The notes beneath the pieces were generated by a model. It was not told where the DNA came from, searched no databases, and was given only the letters and a program-made list of their open reading frames with translations. Positions 12,340 to 23,129 of a stretch of DNA of 64,000 bases are shown piece by piece. The position numbers were made by a program, and so were the translations under genes. The stretch is from Mya arenaria (Eukaryota; Mollusca; Bivalvia; Myida; Myidae), in NCBI RefSeq assembly GCF_026914265.1, contig NC_069130.1, positions 14,465,886-14,529,885 of the forward strand, given 5' to 3'. The number at the start of each line of letters is the position of its first letter. The stretch's first letter is position 1.

Positions 12340-14150
12340 CACAATAAATGAAAAAAACAACAACAGGTATCACACATGTCAGAAAATAAATTACATAAAT
12401 AGCTGTTAATAGGGTAGAAACTCTATCCCTAAACTATGACAAAAACAGTGCTATTCCTTTGATATAAAGTCTTCTTAAGCATATATGTACAATGTTTTTG
12501 TCCTGAGTAATATCCCAAAATATGTCATTATATAAATATTTACCCGAATGTTGACAATATGTACTGTTACACTGGAAGCCATGCAATATTTATTTTATTA
12601 TACCGAACCCAGTTTCAATCATATACATATATAAGATTTTTACCATAACACAACTTTTTAAGTTTAATAAGTTTATTCTGTAATTATTGTTTGTTCACAT
12701 TTAATAGCTGTCATTTTGTTGCAAATGTCGTTTAGAAATAAGGCAAACACCGGTTGTAACCAGATTCACAATGCATTTTAATAAGCGCTTAACACCTCAG
12801 ACTTGGGGAAACCAAAAAATGCCTATTTTTAGAAGCGCATGCTATGTGGTGTGAGACCACAGTTATCTTGAATATATGTTCCATTTAGACACTAACCTGG
12901 CTTACTTTAAAACAGTCCCAATTGAAAAACAAGTAACTGACTGCTGTAGAACAATCCAAGACACAAAATTTAATAACAAGAAAACATAGGGTGGACTATT
13001 GCGTTTTCTCACAAAATTGAGTAGTAAGACATGACCCTGAGGTCAAGACGGAATAAGGCTACAAACAACCAATAAACAAAGTTCAACAGGCAATGATTTT
13101 TCCAATTTTTACAGTGAAAACTATCAGTTTTTGCAAAACAGTGTCAAATTATGTTAAGCTCTATGCAAAAAGGCCACCTGTTTCTTCTCTTTCATTCAAC
13201 TTTAATAAAATATTGATACTTCAACACAAGCACTCTTTTTTCTATATTCACATCCGGATCTTGGTCAACGGGGGGCAGATAACTGTGGTCTTAAGCCTAT
13301 TTAAGCAACATTTAAGAAACAGACTTCAAAACCCCTATAGTTCAACTTAAGGCTATATGCAACACATACTGAAAGTTTGGCAATGATATATCAAACACTA
13401 ACTGAATAAGACAAGTATTAGCACCTGTGGTATTTTCATAAAAAAGCAGAAACAGCCATTTCCCTCAAATGGTAAGCCGCAAACTTTTGAAGAGCCATTA
13501 TTTCCTTATGCATTGGAATAATTTGACAAAGTAACGTTTTCCTTGTAGCCAAAATAGTGTCTATAGAACAGACCACAAAAAATGGCCTGCCTACTCTTTT
13601 AAGATTTTTTTCTAAGCAAAATAAGGTTTTTCCACTTCATCGGCTTAGTGTTTTATATAAAAAATGACATCGAGCCAAACTGAAATGCTTCAACTTGTCA
13701 AAATTTTGCTTTTCTGGTCCACTTATATACATAGGTAACAGAATTGTTCAGTTTAACAAAAGAAAGTTAGTGATCATGTGTTTATAGACAGTTTAAATAC
13801 CACTATATGCCAAATTGTTTGCTTCTGGGACAAATGGCGCAACAAAGGAAATGGAAAAAACCCACCAAAACTGAAAGATTCATGACAACTGCTAGTGTTT
13901 TGATTATTGAGGTGCCTACATGATGTAGAAAATGCAGAGATAGCATTATTATGCCCATTTTTTTAAAAACTTTTTACTTTAAGTATCTGCTTTGAAGGCT
14001 AGATTTGGCATCAAATTCGGAGCACAGCCACTTCACCATTGTCTATAAGTTGCTTATTTGCTATAAATCTCACTCTTTGGAATCATTTACACACAAACAA
14101 GTACTACAGAGTTGACTAACATCTTCATTCTTCTGAAATATTGGATTCAG
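12340..14150. other. Intergenic or long 3' UTR-like DNA, no gene seen
   Basis: AT-rich with no ORF above 90 codons and no recognised repeat. If the tentative minus-strand exons at 14.16-15.71 kb are real, this would be their downstream side. Confidence 0.3.
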
Positions 14151-14159
14151 AGCTGCATC

Positions 14160-15709
14160 TCCTGCATTCATATTGCAGGACTACCACCGGGGAAAAAGCC
14201 GCAGCTCACTGGAGCTTATTGGCACATCATGATCTGCAAGCAAGACACAAAAGCAATGTTTTACACTATTAAAACTATCTGCCACTACTGTTAAAGTTTG
14301 AAAAAGGCCTGTTACCACTCATTTGAGGCATACACAACCTTTAATGTAGGCATAAGTGTGATAAATATGCAGAAAATCTCATGAATTCAAGGATTTCAGG
14401 ACAAATTTTATGAAATATGTAGTCTTTTGGACATTTTGCAATCAGTTTTTAACAACTCAAAGGTTAATCTCATCATTTTATTAAGTACCCAGATGCATTT
14501 TGAAAGCATTAAAACCAGACATGCTTAGAAATTCTTCTTACTTGAAGGCGGTATTCCTTTCTCGGAAATCCTTGCTGAGAGCCGGTATGGAAAACCACAC
14601 GAGACCACATTTTGACCAGCACTGGTTCTTGTCCTTGAAAATTCCTCTGTGGCTACAGCAACCAGGCTGGCTATTGAAATAAGCAATAAATTAGGGTTTT
14701 TAAGACATTTATAATGTATTAAGGTTGTTTTTTAATGCATGAAGGGAAAAGGCTCTAATCTTTATGAAAGCGGCTCACTTTTTTGTTTCTTTTGCCTTAA
14801 GAAATGTCATGTTTTTCAATGTATAAACTGAATAAATGAATTAATTAATGAATATATATGAAAGATTGATATAATTGATTAATGAATTAATGAAAGGTGG
14901 TATTATTTCTTTAAAATAGGGATCACATTGTGTTGCTGTGATTGTTGAAGTAGATGTTTTCTTGTCCATAAGCTGAAAATCATATGCACACTAATGCTTC
15001 AGTCAATTGTACCCACGCACCCCCCCCCAGGTCTGGGGGTTTACCGAGGAAAAGGGCCGTGTTTTAACTTTCCAGGTGGCCCCACAGGGCCAGGTGACCG
15101 CGGTGGTTTTGCCATAGCGCCAAATTTAGCGGAGGTGCGGGGGCATTTGGCCGGGGTTTAGCCATCAGTTCGTCCCCGCAAGGCGGGGATTTTACCACGG
15201 ATTGGCTGGACTGAAAGTCAAAGTCCCGACTATTCCCCGGACCTGGGGGGGGGGGGGGGGGGGGGCGTGATTACAATTGACTGGTGTAAAAATAAAACAT
15301 CATTCTGCATCAAATGTGTAGTAAGTTTTGATTAATTGCTTATAAAATTTGCAATTAATGTAATGTTTTCATAAAAGAGCAAACAAAATGTGCGAATAGA
15401 TGCACAATACAGACCAAAGACTAATACAAGTCAGCATTTTCATTAGAAAATAATATCATTATCAAAGCCGCACCAGAAATGATTGACAAACAACATGAAA
15501 GAAATTCATTTAGGAATGGAACAAACAGTATCAATGGGCTTATATGCCCAAACTTACTCACTTTATACTTCAGTTTGGATACAATTTTCCATTGATCTTG
15601 AAGTGCTAACAAATTTTAGCATGTCGGCATGTTGGCATACACAAAGTACAGCTCGGCGGGGTGGCAGGCGGGCTGTCTGGCTGGTTCATCATCATTTCCT
15701 CCCGGGTCT
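14160..15709 (-). CDS. Tentative minus-strand exons of an unrecognised gene
   Basis: Three GC-richer islands look like exons on the minus strand. One lies about 15632-15709 after an acceptor-like TTTTAAACAG. One lies about 14540-14670 between TTTCAATAG and GTAAGAAG, open in two frames. One is about 14160-14233 after TTGCAG, where one frame ends quickly in a stop. One phase choice lets the second island run into the third and end in ...LFPRW; in another frame the second encodes a Cys-rich stretch (QPGCCSHRG...CWSKCG). A MITE (14994-15287) would lie in the intron between the first two. No family is recognised, and it may be chance or the relic of a gene. The listed span includes the putative introns. 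Confidence 0.2.
14994..15287. mobile_element. GC-rich MITE-like element, copy 3
   Basis: Same family as 10229-10544: outer ends carry CAGTCAATTGTA(C/A)CCAC and its inverted partner ending CAATTGACTGGTGT. The interior includes GGCGGGGATTTTACCACGG and, next to the right end, a run of 21 consecutive G at 15245-15265. The left terminal repeat has drifted (GCTTCAG for GCACCAG). Confidence 0.75.
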
Positions 15710-16570
15710 GTTTAAAATAAGAAAGGAAAATAACACAACACCTACCCAAACATACAATCATTGACACCCTTATAGCATATACAACATACTCAACAGTAAA
15801 AAATATCTCAATATGTTAAAAACAGTGAAAGATTGTTTTTATTGTTTATAAATGTCTATAAATCACCACAAAGCATATATAATAAAAATGTTTTGAATTT
15901 TGCTATGCCTATGCTTTACTATATTAAAGCTGGCGTTGTAAATGTCTTGTTAATTTTACATAAACAATATCCCTTTTTAAGTAATTCATATAGACTATGT
16001 TTTAAGAACAAATTTAGAAGAACATATTTCTCGACCATATTCTATCTCAAGTCGAAACAGCTGTTAGGAAGAGTAAATTGCACACTGCATGAACAAAAAT
16101 CACTGATCTACAAGCAATTCTTAAACACTTCTGAAAAATATTGCAAAAACCGCCACTGTTTTTGTGCTGAACTGATGATCCCGCATTTTCTGATTATATG
16201 CAGGAGAAAAAAGGTATTATTAACATTGCTTGTCGGGAGAGGAAACCCCTCCCGAACCCACCCATAATTAATTACTTAAATATCATTTTTTTCTTTGTAG
16301 GAAAGAGTTTGTCTAAAACTGTCTTGCATGCTTATACATGCCTTCAGCTGAATAATTTTGAAAAGAGTTTAACTTAAAAAAATTCTGATCGGAAATATGT
16401 GCCAGTCAAGCGAGACATGTCAATACATTTCATCTCGCCTAAAGGTATCGTTCTGAAAACCTTGTTAAAAAAAAATCACCGGTAAGACGCTGTAAGCTCT
16501 AGTGTTATCATGTAGTTCTGCCAAAAAGAAACACGGCCTTTTATGCTTAAACCTCCCCCGGGTTCATAAT
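15290..16570. other. Intergenic DNA, no gene accepted
   Basis: Holds a 144-codon plus-strand ORF (15833-16267) that is Lys/Leu/Phe-rich, without domain similarity, and typical of AT-rich non-coding DNA. A GGGAGAGGAAACCCCTCCCG palindrome at about 16230-16250 resembles one inside repeat R1 (about 16633-16655 and 56755-56785). Confidence 0.35.
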
Positions 16571-16908
16571 CTATAATACTCACATTATAATGCTTGTTGA
16601 AACCAGGTCAAACATGCCAAATTTGATGGTTGTCGGCAGGGGAAACCCCTCCCGAACACTCCCCTGTAAATCAAATTATGAATTACTAAACATTTGATTT
16701 CATTGTTTGTGCTGAAGTGGTTTTTCTGCAATTTCATTCATACATCTTTATTGCTTTAAGTATTCGTGAGTTATCTGCCTCACTCCGCCATGACAAAAAT
16801 ATTAATTCAATAAACATTTTTTTTAAAACTGGGCATACTTACACTCAGGTTACCCACAATCGTGGCAGCAGTAAAAGAGCAGGGGTGCCTACATGTCGAC
16901 CTAAATGG

Positions 16909-17010
16909 TTAAAGGAACTATGTCACAGATCGGTGCCAAATTTATGATATTTTTCGACAATTTTCTTTTTTTTTTCGCTATTTAATAATCTGTGAGACAG
17001 CCCTTTTAAT
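16909..17010. mobile_element. Short MITE remnant inside R1 copy A
   Basis: About 100 bp with inverted ends TTAAAGGAACTATGTCACAG and, on the other strand, TTAAAAGGGCTGTCTCACAG. The TNTCACAGAT core resembles the ends of the elements at 12000-12330 and 53251-53598, suggesting a related family. Only one end survives in R1 copy B. Confidence 0.55.
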
Positions 17011-17044
17011 GGACGGACGAGTCTAGTCTGTGTGAGTTGGAACC

Positions 17045-17130
17045 AGCTGCCCGTTTAACTCAGATGGCAAGAGCGCTGTGCTAGTGTTCCTGTGGTCGTG
17101 AGTCTGAGCCCCACACCAGGCTCACTTTTC
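17045..17130 (+). repeat. tRNA-derived SINE head (in R1 copy A)
   Basis: GCCCGTTTAACTCAGATGGC resembles the tRNA acceptor and D-arm with box A. GTGGTCGTGAGTCTGAGCCC resembles the T-arm with box B, and CACACCAGGC closes the head. It is not a functional tRNA: there is no convincing anticodon stem and the sequence continues into a non-tRNA body. The same head is inverted in R1 copy B near 56460-56545. Confidence 0.65.
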
Positions 17131-17599
17131 TTCTCAGGTTTACCATAATCATGCACGATGATTTTCAATGAAAAACGAATGTTTTTTTAGATTTAGTTTT
17201 CACTACTAAAGTTTTAACATTTTTATTCAATACTTTAATTTTACAATACAATTAACGAAGTACACAATCGCACAGTTAACAGTTAGTTTGGCATCTATAG
17301 TGATGAGTCATAAATTATGACTTGAAGGTCATATCGATTGATGATGTGGATATCGATTGCATCAACTTAGCTTGTTCATTACGTAAAAACCAATGTTATG
17401 TCATTATGGTGTCCAACAGCAACGTATGGACGATTGAATTTACAATAACAAGTATAATTCTTAGTTCAACATAGTAATATTCATGATGTCCTTTCTTACC
17501 ATGTCTAAGAAACCTGTTTATGTTTTTTATAAGCACATAATGTGAACTGTTTTCTGATTGCAAAAGCAATAAGTCAATATGATGGAGTCTGTTTTGGCA

Positions 17600-20432
17600 A
17601 TTTGTAATGCGTAGTGGAAGAATATCATCCATACTGCTATTGTCGATATTGCCTCCATGGATTTAGTAAACAAAGTTTATTAGATGATCACCTTTCATAC
17701 TGTCAAGTCCATGATGCTCAAAAAATTGAACTTCCATCAGGAGCAGACTGCTTTCTTGAATTTAAAGATTATGAAAAAACACTGCGTGTCCCTTATGTTA
17801 TTGTGGCTGATTTTGAAACATTAAATAAACCAATAGAGACTAACAACCAAAGAGCTTCAACAACAAAAAATCAATTGTTAGAACCCTGTTCCTTTGGATA
17901 TAAAGTTATTTCAACTGATTCAAAATTAACCAAAGATACTGTTATCTACAGAGGTCCAGATGCACCCAAACAATTGTTAGAATGTCTTTTACGAGAAAGT
18001 CATGAAATACAGCAACATATGCAAAATATCACACCCCTAGTTTTAAAGGAAAGTGAAGGAAAACAGTTCGAACAAGCGAACACATGTTGTTTATGTCAAA
18101 AAGTATTTGGTAACAAGGAAAAGAAAGCAAGACATCATGATCACACAACTGGGACATGCATAGGAGCTGCACATATGAATTGTAATTTACAATGTAAACA
18201 GCCCAGTTTCATCCCAGTCATCTTCCACAATCTTAAAAAAATTGATGGTCACTTGCTTTGTCAAAGCATTGGTACATTTAAAAATTATAAAATCAATTGC
18301 ATCCCACAGTCAGTTGAAAAGTATATCAGTTTTAGTATTGGAAATCTTAGGTTTATTGACTCTTTGGGTTTTCCATCATCTCTTGGGACCCTTGTAGATA
18401 ACTCAAAATGGCCCACAGTCTTTCCATCACTTTCATTCAGAAATCAAAGATCATGGAAACCTCCTGCTAAGAAAGGGGGTTTATCCTTATGAGTTCATGA
18501 CTGACTGGGATAAATTTGAAGATGCTGATCTTCCAGCAATAGTGAATTTTTACTCTTCATTGACTGAGGAAAATATATCCAAAGAAGACTATGAACATGC
18601 AAAGCAAGTATATCAAACATTCAAACTAAAAAGTCTTGGAGAATACCATGATCTCTATCTAAAAACAGACATATTGTTATTAGCTGATGTTTTTGAAAAT
18701 TTTCGTGATATGTCACTGAAGTGTTATGGTTTAGACCCTTGTCACTTTTACACCAGTCCGGGATTGAGCTGGCAGGCAATGTTGAAAATGACTGAAGTCA
18801 CTCTAGAGCTCATGACAGACATTGATCAAATTTAATTTATAGAAAAAGGTATTCGAGGTGGTATTAGTCAATATCAAATAGATACAAAAAAGCAAACAAT
18901 GAGTTTTTGAATGATTATGATCCTACAAAAGAAACCTCATTTCTAGCTTATTATGATGTCAATAATCTTTATGGTTACAGTATGACACAACAACTACCAA
19001 CAGGCTTCTTTAGGTTTTTAGAGAATGAAGAAATTGATACTTTTGAACCTGAAAAAATACCAGAGGATGGATCTAAGGGGTATATTTTAGAAGTATATCT
19101 AGAATATCCAAAACATTTACATGACCGTCATAACGACTACCCATTAGCTCCGGAACGTAAATTCACACCCAATGAAAAATTATCTCCTTATGCTCAACAT
19201 GTGTTGAAACATTTACACAACAGTGAGGAACTTCCACCCAGAGCAAAGATTGAAAAAATTACTCACCACTTTAGAAAACAAACAGAATTATGTACTTCAC
19301 TATCGCAACCTGCAACTGTATCTCCAACTCGGTCTAAAATTGAAAAAAATACATAAAGTATTAGAGTTCCAACAAGAGGCTTTCATGAAACCCTACGTTG
19401 AGTTCAACACCAAAATGCGACAACAAGCCAAGACTGCTTTCGAGAAGAACTTCTTCAAACTCATGAACAACTCGGTCTTCGGTAAGGTTTTTCTTTTACT
19501 TCTTGTTAATTATTGCATTGTTATCATTTTTGTATGACCTGCCAGTATGTAATTTATACAATAAATTTATTGTCACTTCCATACCACTAATACTTATCTA
19601 CAAAAACAACTGTTCAATAACTGTCAGGCGTAGTTTCACTTTTTGGTATTTCATTCATCTTCAATCAGACGCTTACAAGTGCTCATGTACAATTAGGAAC
19701 CTAAAGTAAAACTGACCATAAATAACTACCGGCAAGTAAAAAGTGTATTTTTCGGTCCCATTTACATATCCCTCATCCAAAACACAGGTATCTAAGATAA
19801 CGATGGATAGGTCATAAAAACATATATTTAGCAGTTCAGAGTAAAGATTAACATGATGAAAAGTTACTTACCACAAATTTTGTTTACTTTCAGGAAAAAC
19901 CATGGAAAATCTTCGGAAGCATCGGTCCGTAGAACTTGTTCATACAGAAAAACGACTACAGAAGGTGTCATCCAAACCCACTTATAAGATGCACCGGATT
20001 TTTTCTGAAGACCTTGTTGGTGTTCAATTAAGTCGCAAAAAAATTAAATTAAATAAACCAATTTTTGTTGGAATGAGTATCCTTGATTGGTCAAAATATA
20101 ACCATTTGAAAAATGTGTATGGTAGCAACGTTGAGCTAGAATTAACGGACACAGATTCATTTTTAGTATCATGTACAACACCGGACATTTTCCAAGATAT
20201 GTTGGCCTATTCACATTAGTTTGACACTTCAGATTTCCCTAAAGATCATTTTTTATATAGTGACTTCAACAAAAAGGTAATGGAAAAAATGAAAAGTGAA
20301 ACAAATGAGAAATGTATTAGTGAATATTGCGGTTTGCGATCGAAAATGTATGCATTAAGTGTGATGATATAGACGAGAAAAGAGCAAAAGGGATATTAAA
20401 AGCGGTTGTTAAAAAATCATTGACTCTTAATT
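17600..20432 (+). mobile_element. Polinton/Maverick-type family B DNA polymerase fossil
   Basis: Remnant of a protein-primed family B DNA polymerase of the Polinton (Maverick) or adintovirus-like class. Parts, in order: exonuclease region with the VIVADFETLN motif, a Cys/His cluster (CCLCQKVF...HHDHTTG), the region typical of protein-primed polymerases, palm motifs DVNNLYG, NNSVFGK and TDTDS, and a thumb-like C-terminal part (DTSDFPKDHF, EYCGLRSKMYAL). It is broken by roughly half a dozen lesions and holds an insertion of unrelated sequence. I see no integrase, packaging ATPase, protease or capsid genes and no terminal repeats nearby, so only the polymerase end of the element survives. It is moderately old: motifs are still easy to read. 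Confidence 0.85.
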
Positions 20433-21075
20433 ATTAGAAGATGGAATTAAATAATATGCTTATGGACATTATAAGATACAAGACATATAATTTCTATGTT
20501 TTATACCAAATTACATCTAACTTCATGTAATTTCTACTGTTAAAATGTAACCTAAATTAAATTAAAAAAAATAATAAAAAAATGTATGATCTATGTTAAA
20601 CAAATTGTTTGAATTCAATAATAATCAACTTTATTTGCATTTGCATTGTATTGCACTTATAAGAAAATAAATATTGAAATCTTGTCTGATATTTTAGTAA
20701 TTGATACAACTTACCGGAATGGTATAAAATAGCTCGTCAGACATGTCCTCAACCTGCAAAAAAAATAATAATAAAAAAATTAAAAAAATAATAATAAATA
20801 AAATAAATTAATGAGGCTGTTTATTGGTGTTGTAAAGTGAGATAAAAAATATAAAAAAGACTAACAATATATCAAGCGGTACATTAAAATAAAAATATAT
20901 CTATTCTTTTGAGCTGTCAGCAGCTCATTTAACTGTCTTCACTTTTAAGTTATTACAATGGGTACGCTGGAGAGTAATTGGGTGGCTATAAGATATGGTG
21001 TTGAAATGAATACTGTTAATCAATGGAGACCCAGTTAAACAATGACCCTTTGTCTTGGATTTCAAACAATGGTTA
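20433..21075. other. AT-rich spacer with A-rich simple repeats
   Basis: Contains A/AAT-rich simple repeats around 20560-20590 and 20755-20815. No gene seen. Confidence 0.5.
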
Positions 21076-21077
21076 AA

Positions 21078-21206
21078 CATGACCGCTAACGCGGGAAACC
21101 GTCACTCAAATATGGCCGCGAGAGTCCCATGGCCGCTAACGCGGGAAATTGCCAAACATGGCCGCTAACGCGGGAAATCGCCAAACATGGCCGCGAGAGT
21201 CCCATT
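21078..21206 (+). repeat. CpG-dense short repeat cluster
   Basis: Two alternating motifs: CCGCTAACGCGGGAAA at about 21082, 21133 and 21161, and GGCCGCGAGAGTCCCAT at about 21114 and 21189, in the order A-B-A-A-B. The CpG density is far above the surrounding AT-rich sequence. It directly precedes the HSPA12 3' remnant. Confidence 0.75.
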
Positions 21207-21229
21207 TTTACCCTACTCTCGTAGGAGCA

Positions 21230-21475
21230 CTCCTAACAGTGAAATATCCTTAACATACGTCTACAGATCGACCCAGGAGAACCCCGAGTTCACAACAGAC
21301 CCCGGGTGTCAACTATTAGGGACAGTTGAGCTTGAAAACAGCACCGATATTCCATTTGAGCAGCAGGTTATAGAAAGTACATTTATGTTCGGGAATACAG
21401 AACTTCTCGTCAAAATGAAAAACACACAACGGGAAATGAAGCGTATATGACCTTTGAGTGAATCCAGAAAATAAC
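21230..21475 (+). pseudogene. HSPA12-like 3' exon remnant (locus 5)
   Basis: Encodes only the end of exon 4: SEISLTYVYRSTQENPEFTT, LLGTVELENSTDIPFEQQ and TFMFGNTELLVKMKNT align with the last ~75 residues of copies 1-4. After the Asn-Thr pair a 1-2 nt change shifts the frame, so the conserved end (EAYMTFECFK) is lost although its nucleotides are still recognisable. Everything upstream is missing; the join to unrelated DNA is at about 21230, right after the CpG-dense repeats. The residual sequence is closest to copy 3 (STDIPF). Confidence 0.85.
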
Positions 21476-21929
21476 GTTTTGAAATAAACGATGTAACTCA
21501 TATTTGCATCTCGCTAAAACATTAGTGATTTTATCTGTTTTGCAAACTATTTGTATGTTTCGTCAGTCTCTGTGTGAACATACTTTTGGTTTGATCTATA
21601 ACCCAAGTTTTAAATACCCTATGTGTATTTACATTAACACTCAAAATTTAAATGAGATAGTGTATGTATGCTCATGGATTAACGAACTCATGTTTTTCAT
21701 AGTTATATATCCAATTGTCCCGACAGCGAATTAATTAAAAAATATTTATCATTTTAATTGTGATGTCAAAGTACATTTAATGAACTTAATAATACCTGGA
21801 AGGGCTTGTTAGTATAAAGGTTAATTATAAAATCAAGGCATAAGAAAATCTCCTATGTTACTCTTAGTGTAGGTAGACCTTTGAGTCATACTCTGACTGG
21901 CGGCACATTCTCACCAGAAGGCTGGGCAG

Positions 21930-22330
21930 TTTTAATTGTGTTACTGTAGGTTCTGTAGTTCTGTTCGCAGTATTTGTAGTGTGCGTGGTCGTTTGATGTT
22001 AAGGACATGCGTATTCGTTATCTGAAAAAATATTTCACACTAAAATTCTAGTGTGGTACTAGCAACAATACACTTAAAAGTGTGAATTATGGAGGTTCAG
22101 AGACTCTCATTTGATCAATAGGTTCCCGTCGAGTCTAGAACGGATGCTCTTTGAAACTAACACATTCGAATCCAGATTCTGGACACGCTAATAATATTAG
22201 TAGTATACTGCATATTTTTCGTCAAATCTGGAAAAATAAAATATATGTAAAACTAAGCATGTATTACAATATTTTGTTTATAAATTCATATCAAACATGT
22301 TTTCACTACCGTTCTTGAAGGCATTGCATC
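21930..22330 (+). repeat. Segmental duplicate, copy B (partner at 6.70-7.15 kb)
   Basis: Same-orientation counterpart of 6700-7150, downstream of the HSPA12 remnant at 21.2 kb. It indicates that this remnant and copy 1 came from one larger duplicated block. Confidence 0.7.
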
Positions 22331-22623
22331 TATATCTAGTAATAACCTTATCTGCTTCATGGGAAGGTGTCTATTAGTGACTTAATAAATATCGAATATG
22401 AATATGAATATATTTCTGAATAATAACTTTCAATCAACTTTACTTCAAATGTTTGATCAAGTCAGTGTTGAAGCGACTAAAAACTTCCAAAACGGCATGT
22501 AACATGAATTAGCATGCGATATACCATAATAATATTCTGAATGGCCAAAAATTCCTATTTTAACGAAACATGTTTTGGCAAATAAGATTAGGGTATGTAT
22601 TCCAAGATCAAAAGATTATAAGT

Positions 22624-23127
22624 ATCTTCCATGGCCGAGGGTCGGGATGAACCTATCGTACACTCTCGGCCATGGAAGATGCTTTTTCTCCCACCTCAGT
22701 TAAACAAAATTTAGTAAAAATGTATTTTTTGCTGGAACTCTTTTGTGCTTAGTGAAAATAATTGCGTACGGATATGCGATAATTCGTGGTTGTCATGGAT
22801 ATTCGCGCAGTGATTCAGAGTATGTAAATGGTCTGATCGGTCTTTAAATAGTTCTAAGAAGAGTGAAGCATTATTTCTTGAAAGGTGCATGAAAACTGTT
22901 TTTTGGTGACATTTGAAGTTATAAATAATTAACTAGCGTTCTAAATATTGCCACAAGACAAGGTTTCCATGATGCACTACAGACGATCGTCTTCAACAAG
23001 GGAGGTAATTACAATGTGGTGACCATTAAAAGAAGTTCCATACGGGCATTTTTTCTTCGCCCGTGGGCAAGATAAGAATTTCTAGCATGGTTAAATGAAT
23101 AGATCTACTTATCTGAGGTGGGAGAAA
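22624..23127. mobile_element. MITE-like element with terminal hairpin
   Basis: A 19-bp inverted repeat (ATCTTCCATGGCCGAGGGT at 22624-22642 against 22662-22680, 18/19) forms a hairpin with a 19-nt loop. Immediately inside, TTTCTCCCACCTCAG at 22685-22699 pairs perfectly with 23113-23127, giving outer inverted ends for a segment of about 440 bp. The interior (for example GGGAGGTAATTACAATG) has no coding potential. It is probably a non-autonomous DNA transposon next to a hairpin-forming end. Confidence 0.55.
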
Positions 23128-23129
23128 TG

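Larger units (their letters stand above)
16577..17472 (+). repeat. Dispersed repeat R1, copy A
   Basis: Homologous to the reverse complement of 55589-56842 over most of its length. Common blocks include the GTCAAACATGCCAAATTTGA region, GTGCTGAAGTGGTTTT, the tRNA-like SINE head and CATTATGGTGTCCAACAGCA. Copy A lacks about 660 bp found in copy B and carries about 150 bp that copy B lacks. It ends about 140 bp before the Polinton polymerase fossil. R1 is probably a composite of several small elements that spread together. Confidence 0.75.

Noticed and set aside
12861-13301. 14-bp inverted match GACCACAGTTATCT
   Set aside because: Too short and without flanking similarity to call an element.
15833-16267. 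144-codon plus-strand ORF
   Set aside because: Composition (Lys, Leu, Phe, Tyr-rich, low complexity) is that of AT-rich non-coding DNA; no domain recognised; its end runs into a palindromic repeat.
17045-17130. A tRNA gene
   Set aside because: Box A- and box B-like segments are present but no good cloverleaf or anticodon stem, and the sequence continues into a SINE body; the same head recurs inverted at 56.5 kb.
17600-20432. A complete Polinton with integrase, ATPase and capsid genes
   Set aside because: Only the polymerase part is recognisable; no other Polinton genes or terminal inverted repeats bound it. The R1 inverted pair at 16.6 and 55.6 kb is too far apart and encloses host genes.
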